Translations under genes and position numbers: made by a program
Notes under the pieces: generated by a model
Databases searched by the model: none
Seen by the model: only the letters and a program-made list of their open reading frames with translations
Told to the model about the DNA's origin: nothing
Shown: in pieces, positions 1-13,067 of the stretch
Layout of the letters: every line of letters starts with the position of its first letter
Numbering within the stretch: the stretch's first letter is position 1
Source of the DNA: Straminergon stramineum
Taxonomy: Eukaryota; Streptophyta; Bryopsida; Hypnales; Calliergonaceae
Direction of reading: 5' to 3'
Assembly: GCA_963920665.1 (NCBI GenBank)
Contig: OY987266.1
Coordinates: 23,300,248 to 23,364,247, forward strand
DNA: 64,000 bases

Positions 1-660
1 TTTTGGGAATTTTGGGGCGTGTAATATACCATTAGAAAGGTATTTTGAAGACCTTTCCAACGACATATTACATACCCAAAAATTCTCAAAATTGAAGTTG
101 CTACACGAGAAAAAAACCAACATCCGCACCCACTCTAGTGGTCTGCTTAAGTTCCCACCTAGACTTGACTAAGTCCCTATCTGACCCAATAAAGTCTTTG
201 CCTCACCCACCTGAGTCCGCACCTGGACACTTCTGAAATCAAAATGGTTTTAGGAGTGTCCTGAAATGGAGAAGGTTTTGGGAGTGTCCCCAAATCTCAT
301 GGTTTCAGGAGTGCCTTCATGCCCTTGCATCCGCGCCTCAATGTCCTTGCTTGTCCCTACGTGTTCTATCTCGGTAGCAAATTTGTTTTTGAATTTGCAA
401 TTGGAGTTTTGGGAATTTTTGGGTGTGTAATATACCATTGGAAAGGTATTTTGAAGACGTTTCCAACGACATGTCACATGCCCAAAAATTCTCAAAATTG
501 AAGTCGCTATACAAGAAAAAAACCAACATCCGTGCTTAAACTTTGACTAAGTTCCCGATCTATCATTCATGCCCATTCTAGTGTCTGCACCTAGACCCTA
601 ACTAAGTCCCAACCCCTATCGTCTGTGCCCGGGCATTCATGCTCCACTTCCACCATGGAA
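1..660. repeat. Direct repeat of about 130 bp, two copies 407 bp apart
   Basis: A unit starting near 4 (gggaattttggggcgtgtaa) recurs near 410 with scattered substitutions. Both copies read through a conserved block about fast-growing A/T and GAAGAC-type words and end near the word AACATCCG. The DNA between and after them is rich in 'cgcacc...actctag...cctagac' words. These resemble the segment at about 21590-21740 inside the right end of the large inverted-terminus element, so this is probably the remnant of a related transposon end. No credible gene is present; the short ORFs here only read through the repeat. Confidence 0.6.
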
Positions 661-981
661 TCCCATGTCTTTAGAGTCCATGCCATGTCACATAGTAAAG
701 GTAAATCATAATAACTTTGGTTTTACCTTCCACTAGAAGGAAATGTAGTCCAAGATGACAAGCTTTTGACAAAAAATTGTTCGAAATAACAACAGCCATA
801 TTATTGCTACCTCAGTTTATCAATTTATAAGAACTTGTCAAATTTTTGTCAAATTTTTAGTTGATCTTTGGTTCTCTTCTCCCTATTTGCCCAAAACATA
901 AGGATTCCATTAGGTTCTTTATACATTTACCTTTATATCTATTGCCATAGATATCTTAACTTGTGTTATGTGTAGAATTCA

Positions 982-1569
982 AGCTCTCCATATATAGATG
1001 GAGTGATAGGAGGTAAAACAATTCATGTGGGATACGTCATTTAAAAGTTGCAAAACTCAACTACTCATAATTAAGTTTGAAATAAGAATTGTATTAAAAC
1101 TAGAATTTCAGACCTTGTTTAGGTATAGTAGAATAATTTTTCAAAAAAAATTTTGAATTAAAAAAATTTCCTACATAAATTCAAGTTTCATGTCCAAAAA
1201 TCCATTTGATGTTATGATCTTCCAATCAAAAGTTATGAACAAATTTTAGAGAGGATTTTTGAAAAGGTCAAAAAAAAATTCCTTTCCACCGTCCCTTTGA
1301 AATTTGTCCATAACTTTTGATTAGAGAATCAAAATATCAAATGGATTTGGGGATATGAAACTTGAATTTATTTCTTGACTTTTTTCAGTTCAAAGTTGTT
1401 TTTGGAAAGTTATTTTACTATGCATAAATGAGGTCTGAAATTCTAATTTTAATACAAATCCTATTTCAAACTTAACTATAAGCAATTGAGCTTTTGCAAC
1501 TTTTAAATGACATGTCCCATATTGATTGTTTTACCTCCTACCCCCCATGTATATATATAGAGAGCTCTC
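982..1569. mobile_element. Fold-back (MITE-like) element, arms about 250-290 bp
   Basis: The left arm (from agctctccatatatagatgg at 982) is the imperfect reverse complement of the right arm ending at about 1569. Shared blocks in both arms include aggaggtaaaacaa, gtcatttaaaagttgcaaaa, gtttgaaata, agaatttcagacc and atggat. The arms almost meet in the middle near 1260-1280. There is no coding capacity. This is the shape of a non-autonomous fold-back transposon; no target-site duplication was established. Confidence 0.6.
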
Positions 1570-2039
1570 TTCTATTTTTGAATCCAGAAAACAAAAGTAG
1601 TTCATAAAGTACAATGTCAAGATGGCAATTGATTATTTGTACTTGCATTTTCACTTAATATATCAAGGTTTAAATTTAAAGCAATTTCAATTTTAATATT
1701 TTGTTTTTTGCAAAAAATAATGACACTGGTAACCATTGATTAGGCCATCATGGCAATGGGACAACTAATCAAGGAGGGTATTAGGGAATAGAAGTTGACA
1801 AAAATTCTAGTGAAATGACAAAATAGTTAACAAAATTTTGTCAAATTGTTGGCCAAATTTACAAGTTCCCATTGACAAAGTAATTGACAAACTTTTGTCA
1901 ATTTTTTGTCAAATAGGACAGAGTTTCCCTTGCAATGTTCTCAAATTTCAAGCCCTAACAAATAAAAGCTATCTAGATTGTCCATCCGACTAGTTTGGTT
2001 TGCCTGTTCTTCCATCCCATCCAATTACCCTAAACTGCC
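1570..2039. other. AT-rich intergenic DNA, no gene seen
   Basis: The tract is low complexity, with many variants of the word 'ttgacaaaattttgtcaa' at 1795-1915. A related short cluster lies near 770-860. I see no ORF, RNA gene or clear regulatory element. Confidence 0.5.
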
Positions 2040-2460
2040 CAATGTGACAACCCTAAAAAAAGGTAAAAAGGTAGTTGTCAAAAACATTCCCTTTCTAACC
2101 TTCCCTTGTGACAACCACATTCCCTGTCCCTTTTATCTTTGTCTTGTGTTTTGTTGTAAAAATTGAAAAGGTTGGTGCCAAAAGAATTCCTTGTCTCACC
2201 TTTATTTGTGATAGCCACATTCTCTATCTCATTTTACCTTGAGGTAGTCACATTTTCTATCTCTTTTTTATCTTGTGATAGCTACATTCCTTGTATTTTG
2301 TTAAAGAAGGTAGAAAGGTAGTTGTCAAAAAATTCCCTATTTCACCTTTCCCTAAGTATGACAGCTACATTCCCTATCCCTTTTTACCTTGTGACAACCA
2401 CATTCCCTATCTTTTTTCCCTTGTGACAACAAAATTCCCTATATTCCATTAAAAAGGGTA
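2040..2460. repeat. Degenerate tandem repeat, unit about 40-45 bp
   Basis: Variants of 'ccttgtgacaaccacattcc' followed by 'ctatcycttttt' recur about eight times, interrupted by a secondary word 'aaggtagttgtcaaaa'. Unit length and sequence drift, so this is an old array. The short plus-strand ORF at 1978-2166 only reads through its beginning. Confidence 0.6.
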
Positions 2461-4916
2461 AAAAAAGTTGTCATCGACTCGTCATAGCTTTGTAGGGGAT
2501 TTCTAAAGATAGTTGTATGGATTTCTTGTATAGTATCTAGAGGGAACATGAAAAATGTTTATTGTGCATGTAGATGTGGACTACCGTGAAAATGACATGA
2601 TTTTAGCCCCCTCAATGTCAACAAGAAAGTGGCTACAAGGTTTGCAAACCTCCAAGGTTTTCCTAGTAAAAATTTAGCCAAATTTAGCCAAATTTATGAC
2701 CACCATTGGGGGTTTACGGGGTGAAATTTTGCACTCCCAACTAATTTTTTTGTGAAATTTAGCTAGATTTCAGACTACCAGAGCGGGTTTTGGGGGGGAA
2801 ATTTTGCACTCTTTGTCTGGTTTGAGCCTCTCACACTCAGTCCCTCCATAATTGCGCCAGTACTCTGAAGGCTTGGGGCAGGTTCCCAAAAAATCACGAC
2901 ATCTCGCTAGTGACCACTGGTCCCAATCTGGCCAGTGTCCATGCACTTTTTTCTCTGTAAAATTAAATTTTACGTCTTCTTGGCCCAGTGGTCCGTAATC
3001 TCCGGATGGTTCAATCTGTACTGCTGCCCACTTTCTGCAATTGGATAAATTCAAGGTGTGGCCCCCAAAACAAAATCAAACAATTAAAATATCCCTGTCC
3101 TGCATGGCGCTATCATTGATAACATGATCGGTAATATGATCAGAGATCGATCAGCAGCAGTGATCGATAGTGAATTTTTAGGCGTTGCATAACTATGGTT
3201 AAGTAAATTTTTACTGATTCAACAGGCGTGGCGTTTGCCAACTAAGCTGCTTGAAAAAGCGGGTCTCTGTACAAATGGTGGTTTCGACTCTCGACGGTGG
3301 TTTGCAGAGTCAACCGAGTTGCCTGCAAATGGGGTGCCATGGGGTGCCAAAACTGTTCAGGGAGGGGAGAAGCTGAGTTTCCAGGCAGGAGAGGCTCCCC
3401 GAGACGAAGGGCAACTGCAGAATCTGGAGCTGGGGCATGATGAATTGATGACATGATGAGCAAAGCATTGGCCCTTCCAAAAAATAAGATTCCCCTCCCA
3501 GGCCATGCAGTTGTTTATTTCGTTTTTTTTCTACAGAAACCCGCTGAGGGGAGCCTCTCATCAGCCCTTTCCCTACAGTGCACGGGCAATTGTACGAACG
3601 TTTCTGGAGATGAAGTCGTTTCCTTTACCAAACCCCAGCAGGCAGCTTCGTCCCCTGAAGTTCCGACCCTGTCGGCGGTCCTTGTCCGCCCTCCCCCACC
3701 CCAAAATACACAAAACATAAAATATTCGCCTGTGGCCCTGTTGAAGAGCTTTGGTCCCTGCGGCAAGCTCCTGGCCCTCAACATTCCACCAATGATGAGG
3801 CTCCAGCAAACTCTTGAAAGGGAAGTCCAGATAAGCCAAGGAAACTGCCTTGAGTTCGTGCTGAACGTATCGCCAGCACGAATTCTCCAAGATTCGATTG
3901 GCGGGGCTGTTGGCTTCCTTGCTTCCTTGCTTTGATTTGCCTGACTTTTTTAGTTTGTTGGTGATACAGGAATACTCTTGATCATGTTTCGTACGTGCTG
4001 CTGCTGCTGCTCGCTACGAATACCGTTGCGCTAGAAATCCACGTCTATTCCAATCAGACAGTGATGAATGATGATGTCTGAATTTCTTGCTCTTCTTTGT
4101 TGTGCGTAATCTCTTATTCCATTTCTGGTTTCCGGATTGCCATTCCCAGTTAAAAGTGTTGCGAACAAGGGAAATTTGTACGTGCACGCCACTGAGTTTC
4201 CCTGATTGCCGCTTGTCTCTGGTTCCCCCGTCCCCCGTGCAAAGTTATTTGGGAAACTTCTGATTTTCTAGGAGGGAAACAAAGATGGTCAATTTCCCTG
4301 TTGTACTACCTTCAACCAGGGAAGGGCGTACTTGCACTAGTGAGTATGTAAGTTGGGGTTTCGGCACGGTTCAAGACTGAGAGCCTGGTGGAGCACGGCT
4401 AAGTACGCATCTCAGCTAGAGGTGGCACTGAGAATGGAATGGGGCTAGTTGCTTGGTGGTGTTTCAGATTCTACGATGACGGGGTGCCTTCCAGGGCCCA
4501 CGGATGGATTTGATCAACTCAACTTGTTACAATAATTTAGCGGTTCAAGCTCTAAGAGAGTTGTACCTTTGGGGCGGCGAAACAATTAGCAGAATCCGTA
4601 TGCATGAGCAGGACGCTGGCTTCATGAAGACACTGTTAGAAGAATGAACTCACTGCACATGGAGCGCTCCGGTGGCACCAGAAGCTTCTTCGTGTCCACA
4701 AGGTTATTTTGCAGCCTTGAAGAAGAAAACTTCTACCACCGGTCCAGTCACTTCCGCAGCCTGCTGGAACGATAAAGAACGTACCTCCACGGTGATCGAA
4801 TCCTTGCACAAGTTAAGATGTGGTCGATCTTGTGCACTCGGAGTCGTTGAGAAGCTTGCAAGGTTTCATGCAGGTTCGGATCTCCTTGTGAGGGGAAGCA
4901 GGATTCAGGATTGGTC
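2461..4916. other. Upstream region of MYB-CC gene 1, with unassigned ORFs
   Basis: From about 3230 onward the base composition rises to that of the neighbouring gene, which suggests promoter and 5' leader sequence. A 94-codon minus-strand ORF (2770-3054) is rich in W, C and P. A 160-codon plus-strand ORF lies at 3453-3935. Neither resembles a family I know, and both overlap ORFs on the opposite strand. 3110-3180 holds a cluster of GATC and TGATCGAT words. I could not place a transcription start. Confidence 0.35.
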
Positions 4917-7900
4917 ATGGCAACTGATGATTACGATTTGCAACATGTCGTGAACGTGGCGATGGCGTCGTCGCAGCCTGAGCGTCTTGCAAGCCCTCGC
5001 CCCCCGCCTCTCCTGTTGTCGCCGAGGCTCATCCGTCCTTCCTGGCGGAGCTCACCGTCGATGAGTCCTGGTCCTAGTGCCGGACCGTCTCCTGAGGAAC
5101 TGGATGCCCTCAAATTGCACAGCAGTCCTATCCCGTGCCTTCGTCCGCCGCTTCCATTACCACCGATTGTCATCTCTCCAGGGCGGGCTCCGTGGGAAGT
5201 CGCTCTGGAAGCTCGAAGGCCTGCCAGCTTTTCAGCGATACCGGTGGTTCCTGCACGCCTTCCTATCAATGTTGCAACGGACATGCGTGATCCTTTGCAG
5301 GTGAGAAGCTCGTAATTTACCTCGCTTCCTAACTCCTAGTCGCTCTGATTCGATTTCGAATTTCTCTTGGTGGACATATTCGTTAAAATGGCATGATTGT
5401 CTCTGTCCGCTAAATTGTGACGTTTAAGCGCCTGGAGCTGTGAAAACCAGGAGTGCCCGTATAGATCTGAGTTTTTAGTTGGGTGGAAGAAACTGCGAAT
5501 TTCACCTACACCAGCCATTCTACAGAATATTCAGAGGTTTTCTAAGCTTTGTTATGTCTGGATGTGTACTACTGTATTGGAAGGACCCTAAACTTTTGAA
5601 ATAGCTAGGATTCGCGAGGGTGCCACGGGATAGGATTACATGTCGACCAAGAGTGATACAGTGAAATTCCACCAATTGCAGATGGAGTGATGAACATCGC
5701 CACTGCAGGCCATTCACATTCTCAGAAGAGAGGATACAATTAGCGTCTCTTGAACCACTTAACCTCATTAAGTAGAGTACCGTAGTGTGATTTGGGGGAG
5801 ATGGTGTCGTGCATTGGAGAGTTGTTTGGGTAACAGTATTCAAATCTGTTGAGATCAAGTTTTTATCACTGTGTTTGACTTTCTTAACTCGATCTTATGT
5901 AATTCTACAGTGGGAGGGTTGTAGACCACTTTGAGCGGCAATAGACAACCCCATTTCCATTTTAAAGGTTACAATAGTGGTCTTGTAGACAATCAACCAA
6001 CGGATTATTTACTTCACTTCCTAATTATATCATGGCAACTAAGTGCGTGTATAGATAAGATCCGTGCCAGTTGATTTTTGGGAGACTCTGTAGGACACGG
6101 CATCTAATGGTTATAGTATCTGTAACTTATGGGGTCGACTTGTAGAGTATCAACGGGAGTATGGATTTTGTAGAGGTATGCAGGATATTCGATAATCCAG
6201 ATTTCTGAACAAGTGCTTGGGTGCAGGTATTGCTGGAGAGTGGTTCTAATTCTGAGCAACCAATTGGTAGTGTGAAAGCAGGATCGGCATCAGCAGGAAA
6301 CATTCCAATGCTCTCATCCGACTGGGAATCTTGCGCCTGGCCCGATCTCATTGCCTCTATGGCCATGCCCGATTCTGATCTGGTTAACTCTCCCCCTCCC
6401 TAACCAGCTCATTTTTCTCACCTAATTGAGTAGTCCTTGTGAAACAATTGATTCTGCAATGACTTGGAAGTTATTCTGCTCTACAGCTGTAGTTTGAAGC
6501 TGAACATCTTGAAGTATCAATGTTTCGAAAACGAAATATCTTGAATATCGCGCATGATTGGTCTAAGAAGCGATTGTTATTGATTCATCTCTCAATCTCG
6601 AGCTTCACCATCTGATTCAATTCTAATTCATGAAAGTGTGTGAAATTGTACAGCCCGAACTGCCGCACAAAGAGTCCGAGTCTGCGGCTAATTCCACGCC
6701 AGGCTTGGTCACCGTGCAGCTCCCTAAAACAGAGCAACAGTTCTCAGGTTTGCCCTTGTGCAATTTCGGATATTTGGAGAAAGTTTCGCAAAAATCTGAT
6801 TTAAAATTGACTGCACACTTTGCTACCGTCATCTGACATCCTATTCATATCGGCAATGAGCAGAAACAGTGTCGGAAGGAAGTCCAGGCCCTTCCTTGGG
6901 AACGCCGTCTCCCGTGGGCTCAACTGCCGAGGCTGCCAAAGCGCGCTTACGCTGGACTCCGGAACTCCACGACAAGTTCGTGGCAGCCGTGACCAAGCTT
7001 GGAGGTTCCGATAGTAAGTCTATCCAACTGCCACGTTCTCAAATATTGTTTTGCATTTTCTTTCATTTGTGTCAAAACTAAGATAATAAATAAATATTGT
7101 ATTGCATTCATATTTCATACTGAACATTGGTCGCATACATTTCGATATGGAGCATCTGTGAAGACGTGGACAGAGTGATCTAATATCTTCTTCAGTGAAA
7201 TTGGCAGTGGATCATTCTCGTTCAACGTACTGATGTAGGTAGAGTGATATTGCCGTGGGTTTCAAATTTTCAGGAGCAACGCCCAAATCGGTACTTCGTG
7301 AAATGGAATGCAACGATATCAATATCTATCATGTGAAGAGCCACTTGCAAAAGTATCGCCTCCTACCTGAGATTTCAACCGCAGGTAATAATTCTGGACC
7401 CTGGGTGCCCGATCGTTGCCTCAGAGTTCAGTCCAAAAGAATGAAGCCTTTTGTTCGCCATAACAGGGCGAACTCCTCACCTGTAACGTACGACGTGATA
7501 TTGATGTCAGAATCCATTGATCGAATCGGTCTTCAAACAAATTAATTCAAGCATCCATTTTTGCTTGAGCTGTGTTCATTGACAAATGAAGTGCAAGCTC
7601 AGGTAATCAGTACTGACTGGTTAGGATATGTGCAGAATCCAAATCTGAGCGGAAGCGACTTGGCCTTCACAGCAGAGTTCTAAATGCACTCTCGTAAGCA
7701 ATCGCTTCTAGCCTCTTCAAATTCTTCTCCATGGTTCTTGCATGGTGGAAATATCAACTCTTTCTGGTTTAATTCTTCCTAACTCAACCAGTTAACCCTG
7801 AAACGACGGAGCCTATATCACCGAGGTAGTCAGCCAAAAATGATCCAATATGTCACCCTGCCGAAGTTAACTCTCGATCTCACAATGGTTTGTTTCAAAT

Positions 7901-8691
7901 CCATGCAGATCTGAAAAAATATCACAAGCTCGTCAGGTGCAAATACAGGTGGAGAAGCATCTATACGAGCAGCTGGAGGTCGTATATCAAAGCATTCTTT
8001 TATGATGATTTCTCTGCTGTTTTTTTCATACAGTATGCATGCTGCATGCTATCAATATTTATAATTCTACACTACTGAGAGTCAGTTATTAAGTTATACG
8101 TTATACTCAATGAATTCACGTCCCATGCAATACTGAAACTGTAGGCATTTCTGTGTAAAACGAACATCCTCATTAAGATTGCGTTGGTCCTTACAGCAGA
8201 CTCAAAGGCAACTGCAACTTCGAATTGAGGAGCAGGGTGCCAACCTGCAGAGGATGATAGCAGACCAAGTGAAAGCGGGCGAAGCATTGGGCATTCCTGC
8301 GGAACAAATCGCCAACGGTGAATTCTTTGCCCAGGCCAGCAACAGTAACTGGGCTGCACCAGCGAGCACAAGCACTCCGTCGGCAGATCCAGCTCCAACC
8401 CCCAAACGAGCTCGTGTCAAGGTTCCTCACCTTACAATAGTCCCCAAGATTATGTACAACAATCCAGTACATAACAGCCCCTCCATGCTGTCACCAGCTC
8501 CAAATATTGCAGCGGGTTTTCCAGCTCCAGGCCCCGGGACTACAGAATCAATACCTTCAACCTCATCTCAGCCCGTGACGACAGCTCCGTGTGGTTCGAA
8601 TCAACCCCAGGGTGGCGGCTGCATCCCCAAAGATGGCGGTGCTAGATCCTGCTGCTTGAGCTGCCTCCATCCTGACCTCAGCTTAGCTTGA
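4917..8691 (+). CDS. MYB-CC (PHR1-like GARP) transcription factor, gene 1
   Basis: This is a nuclear DNA-binding factor of the PHR/PHL group. Family members bind P1BS-type sites as dimers, and several control phosphate-starvation responses. Proposed exons are 4917-5300, 6227-6382, 6654-6747, 6870-7013, 7274-7384, 7636-7693, 7909-7978 and 8197-8691. All junctions are GT-AG and the total is 1512 nt, giving 503 residues in one frame. The single GARP/MYB repeat lies at about residues 237-289 (RLRWTPELH, then ATPKSVL, ending VKSHLQKYR), split by an intron at the conserved ...D/RATPK site. The MYB-CC coiled coil lies at about 322-367 (QVQIQVEKHLYEQLE, then QLQLRIEEQ). An upstream WPDLI segment (exon 2) resembles the WNDLI region of PHR1. 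ATG 4917 has a good context, ATGG. Exon 6 is the least certain; without it exons 5 and 7 do not join in frame. The 3' acceptor may be 8200 instead of 8197. Confidence 0.85.
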
Positions 8692-9480
8692 TATACATAT
8701 ATTCGCCAGGGATCCTACTTCTGTCCCTTCCAGCAATTCTTATTCAAGAACTCTGCAATACTAATCTCCCAACCTGTTTATTCCTGTTCATTAGGTCCAA
8801 GGAAAGGGATTCAACATATGGTCTGCATATTCTGGATCAAGTTCGGGTTGTACTTCTCTGAGTTAGAAGAGGCCATATCGGACACGTATTGGATGGTGCA
8901 GTGGGTGTATACAAACAAGTCATTGTTTCATAGCATTCTTTCATGTTGTACACGCACTACACTCGATTCTGTCCATTGAAAACTTCACTCACTCATTGCA
9001 CCAGTCAGTCAATCGGTGTGGGATTTGCGCTCTAAATTCTGCAGTAACCTTACCTAATGGTCGACTTTTCTTCGCTTATTCCTTGCTCCCGATGGCCTGA
9101 ATTCTCTTTCAGTCTCGAGAATCGCCCCCACACAAGGAATCCTACTCCCTCAGGCCATACGTACTTACGCTCTGTGCACACCTCCGAGAATAGAACGAGC
9201 TAGCGCAGCGGGGGATGGAATTTTCGACTTGTAAGCAGCAGTTGAAGATGGAAAAAGAGAAGGAGCTTGATAAGCACCTTCATGGCAATAACAATCTGCA
9301 CGCATCGAATGAAGACCCAGTCCACGCCTGGACGTGCCAAGACACCTCGAGCTTGTGCTGTAGCAACAATTCCCATGACCCTGCAGTCACGGAGCACGCA
9401 GGCAGCACACGCCACGGTTTTCGGGCTTCACCCATACTTTCCATTTCTTTTTTCTTTTAGATGACACAAATGGAACGGCA
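8692..9480 (+). other. 3' flank of MYB-CC gene 1, with a block shared with gene 2
   Basis: About 9240-9412 is clearly homologous to the reverse complement of about 23630-23815, downstream of gene 2. Shared words include ctgcacgcat, cgtgccaag, agcaacaa, cccatg and gcagt. Here one frame is open (9215-9460, 81 codons, beginning MEFSTCKQQ and containing LHASNEDPVHAW). In gene 2 the matching frame has a stop. The block is either a 3'UTR or downstream exon of the duplicated locus, or a small neighbouring gene caught in the same duplication. Confidence 0.45.
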
Positions 9481-10014
9481 AGGATAAAGTACACATTTAG
9501 GTGTCTATAAACAACTCAGTCTTGTTGCATTTGGATGCTTCTACCCTAGTTCACTTTAATTGCAAGTACTCGAAACTGAAAAATTAGTGTACGGTGAAAG
9601 GTCAAGACTTGGTGAATGGGATGTGTATGGTAGTGTACCATTTGTATAAAGGAAATTAAAAATAATAATAATGGTTATATCTGGAAATAATATTGAAAAA
9701 TAAAAATCTATTAATAATTTTAATAAAAATTTAAATGTAAGAGTTCATTGTAATTTGTAAAGTGGTGTAAACAATTGCAAGGAGTGACAAGTTGCTAAGT
9801 TTACAAAGTTTTCTTTGATTAAGCTTTAAATTGAAGATAGTGAAGTGGAGTTACAATTCCTCTTTGGTAGAAGCAAAATTAGGTGTAAAACTCAATAAGC
9901 TCCATTTTGAACCCAAAATGAATGAGATCCCTAGTTTTCAAGTTTTTTACTATTTACAAGCAAAAAATTCCAAGTTTATTCTTACTTGACAATTTATTTT
10001 GTTGTATGAAAATG

Positions 10015-10147
10015 GTGAATTTCATTAAAATGACGGTATTATTTCGCCATTTTTGACATATTCCATGGCATTTTAATGGAATGTCATGCAATTTCTAACA
10101 TATTCTATGCCATTTTATTGTAATATCACCATTTTAATAAAATTCAC
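10015..10147. mobile_element. 133-bp MITE, copy 1
   Basis: The element begins GTGAATTTCATTAAAATG and ends with its near inverse (attttaataaaattcac). It is flanked by TA-rich sequence and contains internal sub-repeats of the word 'atatty..gccattttat'. Two more copies of exactly the same length occur in the window at 12935 and 23983. It has no coding capacity and is probably a non-autonomous DNA transposon. Confidence 0.8.
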
Positions 10148-12157
10148 TATAAAACTATAAATAGAAACAATAACAAGAGTAGGTATTCGAAAAACACACT
10201 TGAACATAGAAAATAGAGTTTAATCACCAGTGATACAAAAAGAAACCTCCTCAAATACTCCCATTAGAGAAAATTTTGGGCCTCAAGAGGCTAAGAGATA
10301 TGGACTAGTAGTTCAATTTTTAAAAACAATGTTTTTTTGAAAGAATTATTTTTAAATTTTTCTCATTAGAGAATGTTGATCCAACTCAAGCTAGCAACCC
10401 TCGAGAGGCCCAAGATTTTCTGTAATGCAACTTACCATCTGAATTCTAATTTATTTCCAAAATGCACAATTTCTAAGTAAGGTTGATTTTGGATATGGCT
10501 ACAATCAATACATTGAAGATTCAATTTTCTTACATGCAATGTTTAATTCAATTCAAAAGATAAGCATTATGAAAATTTGGAATTCTTTTTCAATTGCCAA
10601 CATGACTCAACTAAATCCTAGACAATTTAACAATAAGATTCATCCCCAAATGTTTATTATTTCGGGTCCTAGCCCTATGTAATTTATACTACTTCACTAA
10701 CTATATCACTCTTTAATATAAGAATTGAAGGCTTATGATTATTGCTTACAAATGTAATTTTTGAACCTTATATTGGACTGATATTAATTGTTTATATGGT
10801 TTTCTAGTGAGACAATGTTTTTCTTTCCTTAATTGTAATTTTTTTTTATCAAAATTGGGATTTCTAAAACAATCATCTTGTGTTTTTCCACCTTGTATTT
10901 ATCAATATTATGGTTTTCCTAAAATTGTCTATTTGAAAATTTAATGGAATATTTTCATACTTGTAGAATAATTGTAATTTTCAAACTCAAATCTTTAACC
11001 AAACCAATAATTGTAATCACAATATAAGAGAAATAGATATAATAAAATGAAAATCAACCAACACCATTTAACATCTTGTGTTTTTCTCTCTTTAAATAAA
11101 TGAATGCCTTTAATAATTTAATGTAGTGAATTTATAGTTTTATTAGAGGATTGAGTTTGTACATAGGGATGTACGTCATTCAATACTACATCCCAAGGAA
11201 CTTTTTTTGAATCCCTTGCAAGTATTGCATTGAAGATCCCCTCTAAAGAAACATACAAATATAACAAATTCATGTTCATAGGGAATGTGGCCATCACAAA
11301 GAAAGGTGAGACAGGAAATTTATTACAAGAAAAATCTATGAATTTTTCAGTGTTACTTGAAGACTACCCCACCTCCAAATCAACTTAATATATTAAATTA
11401 AATATATTTGAATGTAGATTTATGCATCTAAAATGTAACTTTAATATAGATTTTAGTGCACATAATCAATATAATTTATAGATTTTGGAGGCTAAAATCA
11501 AACTCATATATAGACTTTGAATTTCAATCTTATTGGTTTGTACATTTCAAAATTTTGATCTAGACCATTTTCTAGATTTGAGATCAAAATATTAATAATA
11601 TGTAGATTTCATTTATTTAAATATTTTACAATTTTATAAATAATTACATTTCTTAGAAATGTTACATATTCTAGAAATGTTAGATTTTTGTGGACAAAAT
11701 TCATTGTCTTGGAGATTGACAACTTATAAGTCTTATATGTCCAAACTCTCGTTACCCTTGACAATCGATATGCGACAATTGTATCTTGTAAACCAAATAT
11801 TGGGTGGAAACAACTTTGAAATGTAAGATGTGTCAATGTGTTGCAAAGTCTACCAATTTGGATTGCACATAAGGGATTGTAGAGAATTTATGAGAATCAC
11901 TACAAAGAAAACCCACAATTTCTTTTTGTGTAGGAATTCTTTGAAGATCCCCTCAACAAACCTTTATAACACTAGGAAACATAGAAACTCACAAAAACTA
12001 AGAAGGAAAAACTACAGAATCTTCAAAATAGTTGGAGGGAATTCCAAAAAATTCCGTTGTGCATGAGTGTAGAAAAATTTCATTAAATGTACAAATACCC
12101 ATTATTTTAAGAAGTGAAAGTAAAACTGAAAATACAAGATAGCAGAATATTAGAATA

Positions 12158-12748
12158 TTAACTTTGAAAGGACAAGGTCATTTTCTGTCAAAAGCCACTC
12201 AAAATTTCTACCTCTGTTGTGTTTGTCCAATAAAATAAAATAATAAAAAAAACATATGTTTTTTTAAAGTATAACTATATGATCTTGTACCTCACTTTTT
12301 TGAGATTTGACACACAAGTTTCATTAGATTTGACTATACAAATTGGAAGATATCAGCATTCAAAGTTGAACAAGAAGTTTTTTTTCAAGAAGATGGTTAG
12401 ATTGCTTGAAAAATAAGATTGTCCATAAATTTCTCATTACTAATCTAAATAGAATGAATCAAAGCTTCACATGTAGAAAAATGTAATCTTTTAGGAAATT
12501 TATAAAAAAAAAAATTATTTAGACTTTTTGTGATTTTTTTGTTGCCTGCCGACCTCTACTTTTGGCTTATTGTGCCTTAACTTTTGCTCCTAGGCACTAA
12601 TTGAAATAAGAATTATATATCCATGAAGCTCTTGCAAATCCGCAAATCCTCAAAATGTTTCAAATACATTCACTACAAATTGAGACAATATGAACCTACC
12701 TAGATTCAAATTGTCCATGGAGGGGACAAATGGTCTCTGAGGGGTTAA
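12158..12748. mobile_element. TTAA-type (piggyBac-like) MITE, degenerate
   Basis: The right end is GAGGGGTTAA (to 12748). The left end is decayed (TTAACTTTGAAAGGACAAGG at 12158). The interior matches the element at 20339-21256: the 'ttttctg.caaaa.ccactcaaaa' block near the left end, 'cttttg.tcctaggca' in the middle, and 'tgaggggacaaatgg' near the right end. This is an old copy of the same subfamily. Confidence 0.65.
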
Positions 12749-12934
12749 ATGATTTTTTGGATTACAACTCCAATATTATGCAAAAATCTTCACCAAATTA
12801 AACAAGTCACCATTCAATCTTGAAGAGAATACAAATGAATTTCTATTGAGTAAAAAAATTTCCAAAATGACCAATAATTCTTTCGAACTTAGATGTTTAG
12901 CTTGGAAACTTTAAGTGAATTGAGTACATTATTA

Positions 12935-13067
12935 GTGAATTTCAGTAAAATGACGATATTACGGTAAAATGGCGCAAAATATGTTAGAAATTGTATGACA
13001 TTCCATTAAAATGGCATGGAATATGTCAAAAATGGCGGAATAATACCACCATTTTAATGAAATTCAC
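12935..13067. mobile_element. 133-bp MITE, copy 2 (inverted)
   Basis: This aligns along its whole length with the reverse complement of copy 1 (10015-10147), with the same length and the terminal word GTGAATTTCA. It has mostly single-base differences, for example 'gcatggaa' and 'tgttagaaatt' conserved. Confidence 0.8.

Noticed and set aside
8590..8610. tRNA-like B-box word (ggttcgaatc)
   Set aside because: It lies inside the last exon of MYB-CC gene 1 and no A-box or cloverleaf can be formed around it.
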